DNA of 64,000 bases from an uncultured Eubacteriales bacterium (GTDB lineage Bacteria; Bacillota; Clostridia; Christensenellales; Aristaeellaceae). The stretch is from assembly GCA_900315585.1 (NCBI GenBank), contig OMZP01000009.1:1-64000 (forward strand), given 5' to 3'. Shown piece by piece: positions 15,778-24,055 of this stretch (positions within the stretch are counted from its first letter, which is position 1; the number at the start of each line of letters is the position of its first letter). A model generated the notes under the pieces. It searched no databases and was not told the origin of the DNA. It was given only the letters and a program-made list of their open reading frames with translations. Position numbers and translations under genes: made by a program.

Positions 15778-15801
15778 AGTCAAAGAAAGTCAAATTTGAC
15801 T
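15778..15801 (+). promoter_or_regulatory. CtsR operator in front of clpB
   Basis: AGTCAAAGAAAGTCAAA at 15778-15794 matches the CtsR heptad direct repeat (A/GGTCAAA-NAN-A/GGTCAAA) exactly, followed by TTTGACT, which adds an inverted half site. CtsR represses clp genes in Gram-positive bacteria and releases on heat or protein stress. No ctsR gene is in the window. Confidence 0.85.
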
Positions 15802-15837
15802 TTTATTCAACCATGACCCTTGAAAGGGGGAGAATAT

Positions 15838-18453
15838 ATGAATGCAGAGAAATTCACCCAGAAATCCATGGAGGCCATCCGCGAGGCCCAGGAGTGCGCC
15901 ATCCGCAACCAGAATATGCAGATCGACCAGCAGCACATCCTCTACGCCCTGCTGAACCAGAAGGATGGCGTGGTGCCGCAGATCCTCAAAAAGTGCAAGA
16001 TCGACGCGCGGCAGATGTTCGCGGCTTGTGATCGGGAGATCCAGCGCATCCCGAAGGTCTCCGGCCCCGGCCGGGAAGCCGACCGGGTGTACATCTCCCA
16101 GGCCGTGGACGCGGCCCTGACCGAAGCCGAACAGCAGGCGGGCTACATGAAGGATGAGTTTATCTCCGTGGAGCACATCCTCATGGGCATGATCGAGAAG
16201 CCCAACGGCGCGGTGAAGGCCATCTTCAACGAATTTGGGCTGACCCGCGAGACCTTCCTGGAGGCCCTGCAGAAGGTGCGTGGCAATACCCGCGTCACCA
16301 GCGAAAACCCGGAGGACACCTACGATGCCCTGCTGAAGTACGGCACGGACCTCACCGACCAGGCCCGCGCCCAGAAACTGGACCCGGTGATTGGCCGCGA
16401 CAACGAGATCCGCAACGTCATCCGCATCCTGTCCCGAAAGACGAAGAACAACCCGGTGCTCATCGGCGAGCCCGGCGTGGGCAAGACGGCCATTGCCGAG
16501 GGCCTGGCCCAGCGCATCGTGCGGGGCGACGTGCCCAGCACCCTGAAGGATCGCCAGCTGATCGCCCTGGACATGGGCGCGCTGATCGCCGGCGCGAAGT
16601 ATCGCGGTGAGTTTGAGGAGCGGCTGAAGTCCGTCCTGGAGGAAGTCAAGAAGAGCGAGGGACGGGTGATCCTGTTCATCGACGAGCTGCACAATATCGT
16701 CGGCGCGGGCAAGACCGAGGGCAGCATGGACGCGGGCAACCTGCTCAAGCCCATGCTGGCGCGGGGCGAGCTCCACTGCGTGGGCGCCACCACTTTGGAC
16801 GAATACCGCAAGTATGTGGAGAAGGACCCGGCCCTGGAGCGCCGCTTCCAGCCTGTGATGGTGGACGAGCCCACGGTGGAGGACACCATCTCCATCCTCC
16901 GCGGCCTGAAGGAGCGTTACGAGGTGTTCCACGGCGTGAAGATCGCCGACCAGGCGCTGATCAGCGCGGCGCGGCTGTCCGACCGCTACATCTCGGACCG
17001 CTTCCTGCCCGACAAGGCCATCGACCTGGTGGACGAGGCCTGCGCCATGATCAAGACCGACATCGACTCCATGCCCCAGGAGATGGACAATATCGCCCGG
17101 GAGATCATGCAGAAGGAGATCGAGGAGGCGGCGCTGGCCCAGGAGGGCGATGCCTCCAAACACCAGCTGGAGCGGGTACAGGGCGAGCTGAACAGCCTGC
17201 GGGAGCAGTTCAGCGGCATGAAGGCCCAGTGGGAGCAGGAGAAGACCGCCATCACCAGGGTGCAGAAGCTGCGCGAGGAGATCGAACAGCTGAATGCCGA
17301 GGTGGAGAAGGCCAAGCAGGAGTACGACCTGAACAAGGCTGCGGAGCTGCAATACGGCAGGCTGCCCCAGCTGAAGGAGGAGCTGGCCCAGGCCGAAAAG
17401 GACATGGAGGCGGGGAAGGGCAGCGCGCTGCTCCACGACCGCGTGACCGAGGATGAGATCGCCCGAATCGTGTCCCGCTGGACGGGCATCCCGGTGACCA
17501 AGCTGGTGGAGAGTGAGCGCAGCAAGCTGCTGCACCTGGACGACGAGCTGCACAAGCGGGTCATCGGTCAGGACGAGGCGGTTCAGAAGGTGGCCGAGGC
17601 CATCCTGCGGTCCCGCGCCGGCATCCAGGACCCGAACCGGCCCATCGGCTCGTTCCTGTTCCTGGGCCCCACCGGCGTGGGCAAGACGGAGCTGGCCAAG
17701 ACCCTGGCCCAGGCGCTGTTTGACGACGAGAAGAACCTGATCCGCATCGACATGACGGAGTACATGGAGAAGTTCGCTGTGTCCCGCCTGATCGGAGCGC
17801 CTCCGGGATACGTGGGCTACGAGGAGGGCGGCCAGCTGACCGAGGCCGTGCGCCGCAAGCCCTACAGCGTGGTGCTGTTCGATGAGGTGGAGAAGGCCCA
17901 CCCGGACGTGTTCAACATCCTGTTGCAGGTGCTGGACGACGGGCGCATCACCGACTCCCAGGGCCGCACCGTGGACTTCAAGAACACCATCATCATCCTG
18001 ACCAGCAATCTGGGTTCCGATGTCATCCAGGCCGGCATCGACGCCGACGGCCACTTAAAGGACGAGGCGCGGGAGGCTGTGGAAGGCATCCTGAAGCGCA
18101 GCTTCCGGCCGGAGTTCCTGAACCGACTGGATGAGACGGTCATCTACACGCCGCTGACCCGGGACCAGATCGTGTCCATCATGCACCTGATGATCAAGGA
18201 CCTGGATCGCAGGCTCGCCGACCGCCGCCTGACCGTGGAGCTCACCCCCGCCGCCGAGCAGTGGGTGGTGGACAACGGCTATGACAGCGTCTATGGCGCA
18301 AGGCCCCTGAAGCGGTTCATCCAGCGGGCGGTGGAGACGCCCATCGCCAGGCTGCTGATCGAGAAGGACCTGAAGGAGGACACCGCCATCGTCGTGGACG
18401 TGGAAAACGACGAGGTGGTGCTCAGGACAAAGGAAGCCCTGCTCACTGAATAA
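15838..18453 (+). CDS. clpB: ATP-dependent chaperone ClpB
   Basis: 871 aa; ATG 15838 after GAAAGGGGG. Clp N domain (1-145), first AAA+ module with Walker A GEPGVGKT at 210-217, a long coiled-coil middle domain (about 410-535), and a second AAA+ module with GPTGVGKT at 610-617 and the C-terminal D2-small domain. The long middle domain and total length separate ClpB from ClpC and ClpA, and no ClpP-binding IGF/IGL loop was recognised. ClpB works with DnaK to extract proteins from aggregates. Expression is expected to be heat-inducible through the CtsR site overlapping its promoter. Confidence 0.93.
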   Translation: MNAEKFTQKSMEAIREAQECAIRNQNMQIDQQHILYALLNQKDGVVPQILKKCKIDARQMFAACDREIQRIPKVSGPGREADRVYISQAVDAALTEAEQQAGYMKDEFISVEHILMGMIEKPNGAVKAIFNEFGLTRETFLEALQKVRGNTRVTSENPEDTYDALLKYGTDLTDQARAQKLDPVIGRDNEIRNVIRILSRKTKNNPVLIGEPGVGKTAIAEGLAQRIVRGDVPSTLKDRQLIALDMGALIAGAKYRGEFEERLKSVLEEVKKSEGRVILFIDELHNIVGAGKTEGSMDAGNLLKPMLARGELHCVGATTLDEYRKYVEKDPALERRFQPVMVDEPTVEDTISILRGLKERYEVFHGVKIADQALISAARLSDRYISDRFLPDKAIDLVDEACAMIKTDIDSMPQEMDNIAREIMQKEIEEAALAQEGDASKHQLERVQGELNSLREQFSGMKAQWEQEKTAITRVQKLREEIEQLNAEVEKAKQEYDLNKAAELQYGRLPQLKEELAQAEKDMEAGKGSALLHDRVTEDEIARIVSRWTGIPVTKLVESERSKLLHLDDELHKRVIGQDEAVQKVAEAILRSRAGIQDPNRPIGSFLFLGPTGVGKTELAKTLAQALFDDEKNLIRIDMTEYMEKFAVSRLIGAPPGYVGYEEGGQLTEAVRRKPYSVVLFDEVEKAHPDVFNILLQVLDDGRITDSQGRTVDFKNTIIILTSNLGSDVIQAGIDADGHLKDEAREAVEGILKRSFRPEFLNRLDETVIYTPLTRDQIVSIMHLMIKDLDRRLADRRLTVELTPAAEQWVVDNGYDSVYGARPLKRFIQRAVETPIARLLIEKDLKEDTAIVVDVENDEVVLRTKEALLTE

Positions 18454-18469
18454 GCCCTGGATAAACCTT

Positions 18470-18600
18470 ATACTAAATTCCTTCTAAAACATGTACAAAT
18501 GCGGAGTGGATTTTTCGTTCTGGCAAAGCTGAGCGGAGGGAGGCGATGCAGCGCATCGTTGACCGACGCAGATGTGCATGGATTAGATGGAATTTAGTAT
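18470..18600. repeat. MITE-like element, copy 1
   Basis: 131 bp with imperfect terminal inverted repeats (ATACTAAATTCC at the left, GGAATTTAGTAT at the right; right-arm reverse complement continues ATCTAATCCATGCACATCTG). The interior CGTTCTGGCA...GAGCGGAGGGAGGCGATGCAG is shared with copy 2. It begins 17 bp after the clpB stop. No coding frame. Confidence 0.8.
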
Positions 18601-18637
18601 TATCTCCTTGTAGGGAAACGAGGCGGATGGGGCGTCA

Positions 18638-18672
18638 AAAAGCGGCTGGATCACTGATCCAGCCGCTTTTCC
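18638..18672 (-). terminator. Terminator of the GNAT gene at 18651
   Basis: Inverted repeat AGCGGCTGGATC / GATCCAGCCGCT with A-run at the left (T-run on the minus strand). It overlaps the last codons of the acetyltransferase gene. Confidence 0.75.
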
Positions 18673-19172
18673 ATGCACACCAGCATGACGTTTGGAATCC
18701 CGTTGAATACGGTGGGTACGATGCCGCTTTCGATGTACCCGTGCTTCTTGTACATCGCCCGGGCGGCGGCGTTCCTTGCGTTGGTGTCGATGCGCAGCAC
18801 CGGACAGCCGTGCGCCAGTGCGTATGCCTCGTAAAACGCCAGGAACTGCCGCCCGTAGCCCAGGCCAGAACGAGCCGGGTCCACCGTCAACGTGTGCAGC
18901 ACCATCACCTGATCGTCCGTCGCCGGGTAGCGCCAAGGAACCTGGGCGTATACGTCCACCTGCGTCCGGTTGATCCGCGCCGCCGCGACGATGCCGCCGT
19001 CTTCCAGCACGAACAATTCCCCGGCGTCCAGCGCGGCGCGAGCCGTCTCCATGGTGGGGTACACGCCCCGCAGCCAGCCGGTGGTGATGCGCCCCGCCTC
19101 CTCCGCATCGTGGATGCGTTCATAGATCGCACCGATGGCGGGGAGGTCGGCTTCAATGACATGTCGGATCAT
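18651..19172 (-). CDS. GNAT-family N-acetyltransferase
   Basis: 173 aa; ATG 19172, 6 nt after GAGG; an upstream in-frame GTG lies before that site and is rejected. The acetyl-CoA-binding motif A is LTVDPARSGLGYGRQFL (about residues 108-125), followed by the typical LRIDTNARNAAARAMYKKHGY segment. It should transfer an acetyl group from acetyl-CoA to an amine; the substrate cannot be read. It starts 44 bp after the DEAD-box helicase gene on the same strand and is probably co-transcribed with it. Confidence 0.85.
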   Translation of the reverse strand: MIRHVIEADLPAIGAIYERIHDAEEAGRITTGWLRGVYPTMETARAALDAGELFVLEDGGIVAAARINRTQVDVYAQVPWRYPATDDQVMVLHTLTVDPARSGLGYGRQFLAFYEAYALAHGCPVLRIDTNARNAAARAMYKKHGYIESGIVPTVFNGIPNVMLVCMEKRLDQ

Positions 19173-19216
19173 TTCGTACCTCACAAATGGGAAGGGATGC
19201 CTTCATTTCATCGGTT

Positions 19217-21178
19217 TTACCGCCGCTTTGATCCCCGGTCGCGGTTCTTCCCGTTGCTGCGGCGCTCGCTCCGGCGGTTGTCGAACCGCTCCTTTCGGGC
19301 CCCGCGCTCCTTCCGCTCCGGCTTGAACTCAAACCGACTAAGGTCGCTTGTGTCCAGCAACCTGGCACGGGCGGCGGGGGAGAGCTTCACCCGACCCTGG
19401 CGACGGGGCGCGTCTGCCTCGTCATGATGCAAGTTAGAACCCGGTCGGTTATTACTCTGCGAATTTACAGACTTTGGTCTGCTGTTTCTTTCGCGTAATA
19501 GACTACGGTCTGTATTCCGGGACGCTGGCCGAGCCGCGGGCTTCTCGCTGCTCAGTTTCGCCTTCACCGGCAGCCCGCAGATCGTCGCGCCCTGCATGGC
19601 CCTTTCGATGGCCTCGGCCTTCTCGGCGGGCACGCCCACCACGGTCCTCTCGTCGTAGATATCGATCTTGCCGATCTGCGCGCCCGGGAGGTTGGCCCGG
19701 CCTGCCACGGCGCTGACGATGTGGTTCGGGGCGACCTTCTGCCTGCGCCCAATGGACAGGATCAGCTTGCGGTAAAGCCGACCGCCGTCGGTTTTACGGT
19801 CCGCCTCGATGTCGATCAGCCCGGATTCATCGCGGGTGAAGCAGAGCCTGAGCGCCGCCGACGCGATCATCGCGGGCTCGTGGCCCTCGGCCATCAGCTT
19901 GCCGACCATCACCTGGAACGCCATCGGCGTCTCCTCGGCGAGGGCGGCGCGCACCTTCTCCAGGCTCTTTTCGTTCTGCTTCTCCCGGATCTGCGCCACG
20001 GTGGGGATGGGAATCTGCTCCACCCGGGTCTTCACGGCCCGCTGGATGTCCCGCATGGCGAAGAACTGCCGCCGCCCGCTGCAGAGGGTGATGGCGGTGC
20101 CCTCCTTCCCGGCGCGGCCCGTGCGCCCGATGCGGTGCACGTAGATGTCGCTGTTCTGGGGCGTGTCGTAGTTCACCACGTAGTCGATGCCGGACACGTC
20201 GATGCCCCGCGCCGCCACGTCCGTCGCCACCAGGATCGGGATGCGGGCGGACTTGAAGCCCTCCATCACCCGGGTGCGCTGGCTCTGGTTCATGTCCCCG
20301 TGGATGCCCTCGCAGCCAAAGCCGTGGTGGTTCAGATAGGAGGACACCTCGTCCACCATCAGCTTGGTGTTGCAGAAGATCATGCACCTCTCCGGCTCCA
20401 CGGCCCTAAGCAGCAGGTTCAGCGCGTCCAGCTTGCGCCCCATGGGCACCTCCATGAACTGCTGGTGGATCTGATCCAGCGTCACTTTGGCCGCGTCGAT
20501 CTCGATCAACTGGGGGTCCCGCATGAACTTGTCCGTCAGCTCCAGGATGGCGTCGGGCATCGTAGCAGAGAACAGCACCGTCTGGCGCGCCTGGGGCACG
20601 TCTTGCAGGATGGTCTCGATGTCCTCCCGGAAGCCCATGGAGAGCATCTCGTCCGCTTCGTCCAGCACCACCAGCTTGACGTTGGCAAGGCTCAGCGTGC
20701 CCCTTCGCATGTGGTCCATCACGCGCCCGGGCGTGCCGATCACCAGGTTGGCCCGTTTCAGCTTCATGATCTGCCGATCCATAGCCGCGCCGCCGTACAC
20801 GTCCGCGGGCCACACGTTCAGCATGAACCGGATCAGCTTCTTGATCTCGTCGCAGCCCTGCTGGGCCAGCTCCCGGGTGGGGCAGAGGATCAGCACCTGT
20901 ACGGTGGGCTCGGCCTCCTCCCGGTCGATCATCTCCACCGCGGGGATGGCGAAGGCCATGGTCTTGCCGGTGCCGGTCTGGCTGCGCCCGATCACGTCCG
21001 CGCCGCTTCGCAGCAGCGGGATCGCCTGGCGCTGGATGTCCGTGGGCTCGGTGAAGCCCATGGCCTCCACCGCCTTCTGAATCTCCGGCAGCAGGTTCAG
21101 CGCCTCGAAGGTATTCGCCTCCGGGGCAGAATCGAGCAATGCCTCTTCGATATTTTCCATGCCATTGTAATCGTTCAT
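19217..21178 (-). CDS. DEAD-box ATP-dependent RNA helicase (CshA/DeaD type)
   Basis: 653 aa; ATG 21178 after GAAAGG. RecA-like domains 1 and 2 with Q motif (FEALNLLPEIQKAVEAMGF), SQTGTGKT, PTRELA, TPGR, DEADEM, SAT, VATDVAARGID and HRIGRTGRAG. A DbpA-type RNA-binding domain (about 485-560) and a basic Arg/Asn-rich tail (570-653) follow. Such helicases help ribosome assembly, cold adaptation and RNA turnover with RNase J/Y. The part encoding the tail linker (plus 19430-19500) is visibly more AT-rich than the rest, as often seen for low-complexity linkers. Likely first gene of a two-gene operon with the acetyltransferase. Confidence 0.92.
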   Translation of the reverse strand: MNDYNGMENIEEALLDSAPEANTFEALNLLPEIQKAVEAMGFTEPTDIQRQAIPLLRSGADVIGRSQTGTGKTMAFAIPAVEMIDREEAEPTVQVLILCPTRELAQQGCDEIKKLIRFMLNVWPADVYGGAAMDRQIMKLKRANLVIGTPGRVMDHMRRGTLSLANVKLVVLDEADEMLSMGFREDIETILQDVPQARQTVLFSATMPDAILELTDKFMRDPQLIEIDAAKVTLDQIHQQFMEVPMGRKLDALNLLLRAVEPERCMIFCNTKLMVDEVSSYLNHHGFGCEGIHGDMNQSQRTRVMEGFKSARIPILVATDVAARGIDVSGIDYVVNYDTPQNSDIYVHRIGRTGRAGKEGTAITLCSGRRQFFAMRDIQRAVKTRVEQIPIPTVAQIREKQNEKSLEKVRAALAEETPMAFQVMVGKLMAEGHEPAMIASAALRLCFTRDESGLIDIEADRKTDGGRLYRKLILSIGRRQKVAPNHIVSAVAGRANLPGAQIGKIDIYDERTVVGVPAEKAEAIERAMQGATICGLPVKAKLSSEKPAARPASRNTDRSLLRERNSRPKSVNSQSNNRPGSNLHHDEADAPRRQGRVKLSPAARARLLDTSDLSRFEFKPERKERGARKERFDNRRSERRSNGKNRDRGSKRR

Positions 21179-21238
21179 GTTCGGTGCCTTTCAGAGCATG
21201 TATGGTTTCGTACGGTGGCAGCTGGATTTGCTGCCCAC

Positions 21239-21305
21239 AGATTCTTCACTGCGTTCAGAATGACAGATGACGCAACGCTGTCATCCTGAGCGGAGCGAAG
21301 GATCT
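21239..21305. repeat. TCATCCTGAGCG-family inverted repeat
   Basis: Left arm AGATTCTTCACTGCGTTCAG and right arm CTGAGCGGAGCGAAGGATCT form an imperfect inverted pair. The same family occurs at 22523-22600, 25604-25674 and 29731-29760. Confidence 0.75.
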
Positions 21306-21357
21306 GCACGCATCCGTGATGGACAACACTGCGTTATTGTCACAGATACTATTCTAA

Positions 21358-21392
21358 AGATAAAACCCCCGCCTTGCCATGGGGCGGGGGTT
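21358..21392 (-). terminator. Terminator downstream of asd
   Basis: Stem AACCCCCGCC / GGCGGGGGTT (21364-21373 with 21383-21392), then TTTTATC on the minus strand. It lies about 90 bp after the asd stop, with a partial CCTTCCCC repeat at 21440-21465 between. Confidence 0.75.
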
Positions 21393-21484
21393 AAGATGGG
21401 GTTTTATTTGTGGGAGAGGGAGGCGACCTCAACCGTAGTGCCTTCCACTAAAGGGGAAGGCTGTGCGCCTCAACTTTTTAGCAG

Positions 21485-22486
21485 TTATTTCAGTAATAAT
21501 TCTGCAATCTGGATGGCGTTGGTGGCCGCGCCCTTGCGGATCTGGTCGCCGCAGCACCACAGGGACAGGCCCTTCTCGTCGGTCAGGTCGTCGCGGATGC
21601 GGCCCACGAACACGATGTCCTGGTCGCTGGTGTCCAGCGGCATGGGATAGCTCTTGTTGGCCAGGTCGTCCACCAGGCGGCAGCCGGGGGCCTTGGCGAT
21701 GGCCTCGCGGGCCTCCTCGACGGAGATCTTCCGCTCGGTCTTCAGGGTGACGCTGATGGAGTGGCTGCGCAGCACCGGCACGCGCACGCAGGTGCAGGTC
21801 ACGTTCAGCGCCGGCAGGTGCATGATCTTCCGGCCCTCGTTCTGCATCTTCATTTCCTCGGAGGTGTAGCCGTTGCCGGTGTCGTCGCCGATCTGGGGAA
21901 TCACGTTGAAGGCGATCTGCCAGGGGAACACGTTGTTCACCAGCGCCTTGCCCTCGGCGTAATTCTTCACCTGCTGCTCCAGCTCCCTGAGCCCGTTGGC
22001 GCCCGCGCCGGACACGGCTTGGTAGGTGCTGGCCACCATGGTCTGGATGGGGGAGATGCGGTTCAGCGCCGAAACTGCCACGAGGGTGATGATGGTGGAG
22101 CAGTTGGGGTTGGAAATGATACCCTTGTGCTTCTTCACGTCCTCCGGGTTGATCTCCGGCACCACCAGCGGCACGTCGTCCACCATGCGGAACGCGCTGG
22201 AGTTGTCCACGAACACCGCGCCGGCCTTCACGATGGCCGGGGCCATCTGCTTGGCCAGGGCGTTGCTCGCCGCGCCGAGGACGATGTCCATGCCCTCGAA
22301 GGCGTTTTCCGTGGCTTCCTCCACCACGAGCTCGCCGCCCGCGAAGGGCAGCTTCATGCCCGCGCTGCGGGCGCTGGCCAGGGCCTTGATCCGGTTGATG
22401 GGGAACTGGCGCTCCTGGAGGACCTTCAGCATTTCGCGGCCCACCGCGCCCGTCGCGCCGAGAACGGCGATATTGACTTTTTTCAT
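21485..22486 (-). CDS. asd: Aspartate-semialdehyde dehydrogenase
   Basis: 333 aa; ATG 22486. It reduces aspartyl phosphate to aspartate semialdehyde, the branch point for lysine, threonine and methionine. The N-terminal NADP fold has GATGAVGREM; the catalytic cysteine is C129 in SNPNCST, and the RVPVLRSHS histidine motif is present. Length is normal. It lies 132 bp downstream of hom on the same strand, with a TCATCCTGAGCG-type repeat between; probably co-transcribed. The next steps in the window are hom and thrC (threonine) and dapA (lysine). Confidence 0.95.
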   Translation of the reverse strand: MKKVNIAVLGATGAVGREMLKVLQERQFPINRIKALASARSAGMKLPFAGGELVVEEATENAFEGMDIVLGAASNALAKQMAPAIVKAGAVFVDNSSAFRMVDDVPLVVPEINPEDVKKHKGIISNPNCSTIITLVAVSALNRISPIQTMVASTYQAVSGAGANGLRELEQQVKNYAEGKALVNNVFPWQIAFNVIPQIGDDTGNGYTSEEMKMQNEGRKIMHLPALNVTCTCVRVPVLRSHSISVTLKTERKISVEEAREAIAKAPGCRLVDDLANKSYPMPLDTSDQDIVFVGRIRDDLTDEKGLSLWCCGDQIRKGAATNAIQIAELLLK

Positions 22487-22522
22487 ATTATACGCCTGCT
22501 TTCATCTGATATTTATCGTGTA

Positions 22523-22600
22523 AGATCCTTCGCTTTGCCCGGGATGACAAGCGATTCGGGGCATTCTGAACGGAGCGAAGCGAAGTCGAAGAATCCTTTC
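22523..22600. repeat. TCATCCTGAGCG-family repeat between hom and asd
   Basis: Contains AAGATCCTTCGCTTTGCCCG, GGGATGACA and an imperfect inverse CTGAACGGAGCGAAGCGAAG. It lies inside the probable hom-asd transcript and could form an mRNA hairpin. Confidence 0.7.
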
Positions 22601-22618
22601 GCGCAAAGCGCAAAGTTA

Positions 22619-23770
22619 TTAATCCCGAATCCCCGCGAAGAACAGCCCCTCGTCCTTTTCGCGCAGTGCCTTCGCCAGGGCGTGCATGTCGCTGGCGCTC
22701 ATGGGCTCGGTCCGGTAGGCCGTCCCGAAGTCCGTCTCGCCCAGCTTCTCCACCGGTACGCCCGGATGAGCCTTCGTGCGCAGATAGTAGGACCGGCGCA
22801 GCTGGCGATTGTCCACGGTGGCGTAGCCCTGGGGGATGGGGTTGAGGCGGGGGGAGATGCCGTCCAGGATGTCCCGCAGGCCCAGCTCCACGGCGAAGGC
22901 GGTGGGGTCCTTGCCCGCGCCCTGGCCCTGGAAGGTGTGCAGCCCGCAATACTCGCCCACCACGGAGATGGTGTTCATGTTCATGTGCACGGCGGCCTCG
23001 GTGGAATCGGCGGACACCAGCGTGGGCTCCACGGTGGCGGAGATGCTGCCGTCCGGGTTCCGGCCGGACTGGGCCAGCAGGCGGCAGACGCGGTTCATCT
23101 TCCTGAATTCTATGATGTCCGCGGCCTGGATGTGCCGGATGCCCTCGGTGTCGATGTCCTCGGGCCGCACATACTTCTGATAGGCCACGGCGCTGGCGAT
23201 GGCCAGCTTGCACTGGGCGTCGATGCCGTCCACGTCCGCGGCGGGGTTCGCCTCGGCGTAGCCCAGCTTCTGGGCCTCGGCCAGTACGTCGTCAAAGCTG
23301 CGGCCCTCCCGCTGCATCACGTCCAGGATCAGGTTCGTGGTGCCGTTGACGATGCCGGACAGGGACTGCAAATCGTCCGCGCTGCGGTAGCGCATCAGGT
23401 TGTACAGGAAGGGAATGCTGCCGCCCACGCTGGCGTCGTAGCGATAGTGCACGCCCATCTCCCGCGCCAGGGTCAGAAGCTCCTCCATGTGGTGGGAGAG
23501 CATCAGCTTGTTGGCGGTCACCACGTTCTTTCCGGCCTTCAGCGCCTGCACGGTGAAGGTGTGGGCCGGCTCCATGCCGCCGATCAGCTCGATGACGGTG
23601 TCGATCTCCGGGTTGTTCAGTATCTCGCTGTAGTCGCTGGTCTCCAGATGCTCCAGGCCCGGATGGCGCTTGAGTTCCAGGATGCGCACGACCTCGATGT
23701 CGTCCCGCTTCAGCAGATGCTCATAGATGCCGGAGCCGATGGTGCCCAGTCCCAGCAGTCCGATCTTCAC
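22619..23770 (-). CDS. hom: Homoserine dehydrogenase, short C-terminal form
   Basis: 383 aa. AAAGGAG (23786-23780) is directly against a TTG at 23779 but 9 nt from the GTG at 23770, so the GTG is taken as start. It reduces aspartate semialdehyde to homoserine. NAD(P)-binding GLGTIG at 7-12; catalytic domain about 130-310 with GIVNGTTN, the AEANPAADVDG motif and KLAI. After residue 320 only about 65 residues follow and they do not show a clear ACT domain; typical enzymes have one for threonine feedback. It is divergent from thrC with its own TTGACA-17-TATAGT promoter. Confidence 0.92.
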   Translation of the reverse strand: MKIGLLGLGTIGSGIYEHLLKRDDIEVVRILELKRHPGLEHLETSDYSEILNNPEIDTVIELIGGMEPAHTFTVQALKAGKNVVTANKLMLSHHMEELLTLAREMGVHYRYDASVGGSIPFLYNLMRYRSADDLQSLSGIVNGTTNLILDVMQREGRSFDDVLAEAQKLGYAEANPAADVDGIDAQCKLAIASAVAYQKYVRPEDIDTEGIRHIQAADIIEFRKMNRVCRLLAQSGRNPDGSISATVEPTLVSADSTEAAVHMNMNTISVVGEYCGLHTFQGQGAGKDPTAFAVELGLRDILDGISPRLNPIPQGYATVDNRQLRRSYYLRTKAHPGVPVEKLGETDFGTAYRTEPMSASDMHALAKALREKDEGLFFAGIRD

Positions 23771-23826
23771 GGCAGTCAACTCCTTTGTGTCTTTCCTGCA
23801 AGAACACGTGTTTTTGCAATAAAGAC

Positions 23827-23855
23827 ACTATATCACAACCGCCCCGATTTGTCAA
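23827..23855 (-). promoter_or_regulatory. Promoter of hom-asd
   Basis: Minus strand TTGACA (23855-23850), 17 bp spacer, TATAGT (23832-23827), about 57 nt before the hom start. Confidence 0.85.
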
Positions 23856-23992
23856 AGGAAGCGGCCAAGGTTTATCATCCAATTAACGATTGTCGGCGTC
23901 TCCCCGCTGGGAAGCCGCCGACCCGCGCAACCGCGCCTTGCGCGGTTCGCTAATCGGGCACTGCCACGAAGCATAAAAATCCGTCGCAGCAC
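23856..23992. other. hom/thrC intergenic region with hairpins
   Basis: No gene seen. It contains two GC-rich hairpins, one near 23893-23922 and one at about 23931-23949 with stem AACCGCGC/GCGCGGTT. They lie upstream of both promoters, so they are not leaders; no T-box motif is present. Confidence 0.5.
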
Positions 23993-24021
23993 TTGCATTT
24001 TCCCGCAAAACCCGCTATGAT
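23993..24021 (+). promoter_or_regulatory. Promoter of thrC
   Basis: TTGCAT (23993-23998), 17 bp spacer, TATGAT (24016-24021). Confidence 0.7.
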
Positions 24022-24055
24022 AGTAGCAGCACATTTTCCAAGCGAGGGATGCCAT

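Noticed and set aside
23893..23949. Possible T-box or threonine leader upstream of thrC
   Set aside because: Hairpins lie upstream of the thrC promoter, and neither a T-box AGGGTGGNACCGCG motif nor a leader peptide rich in Thr codons was found.
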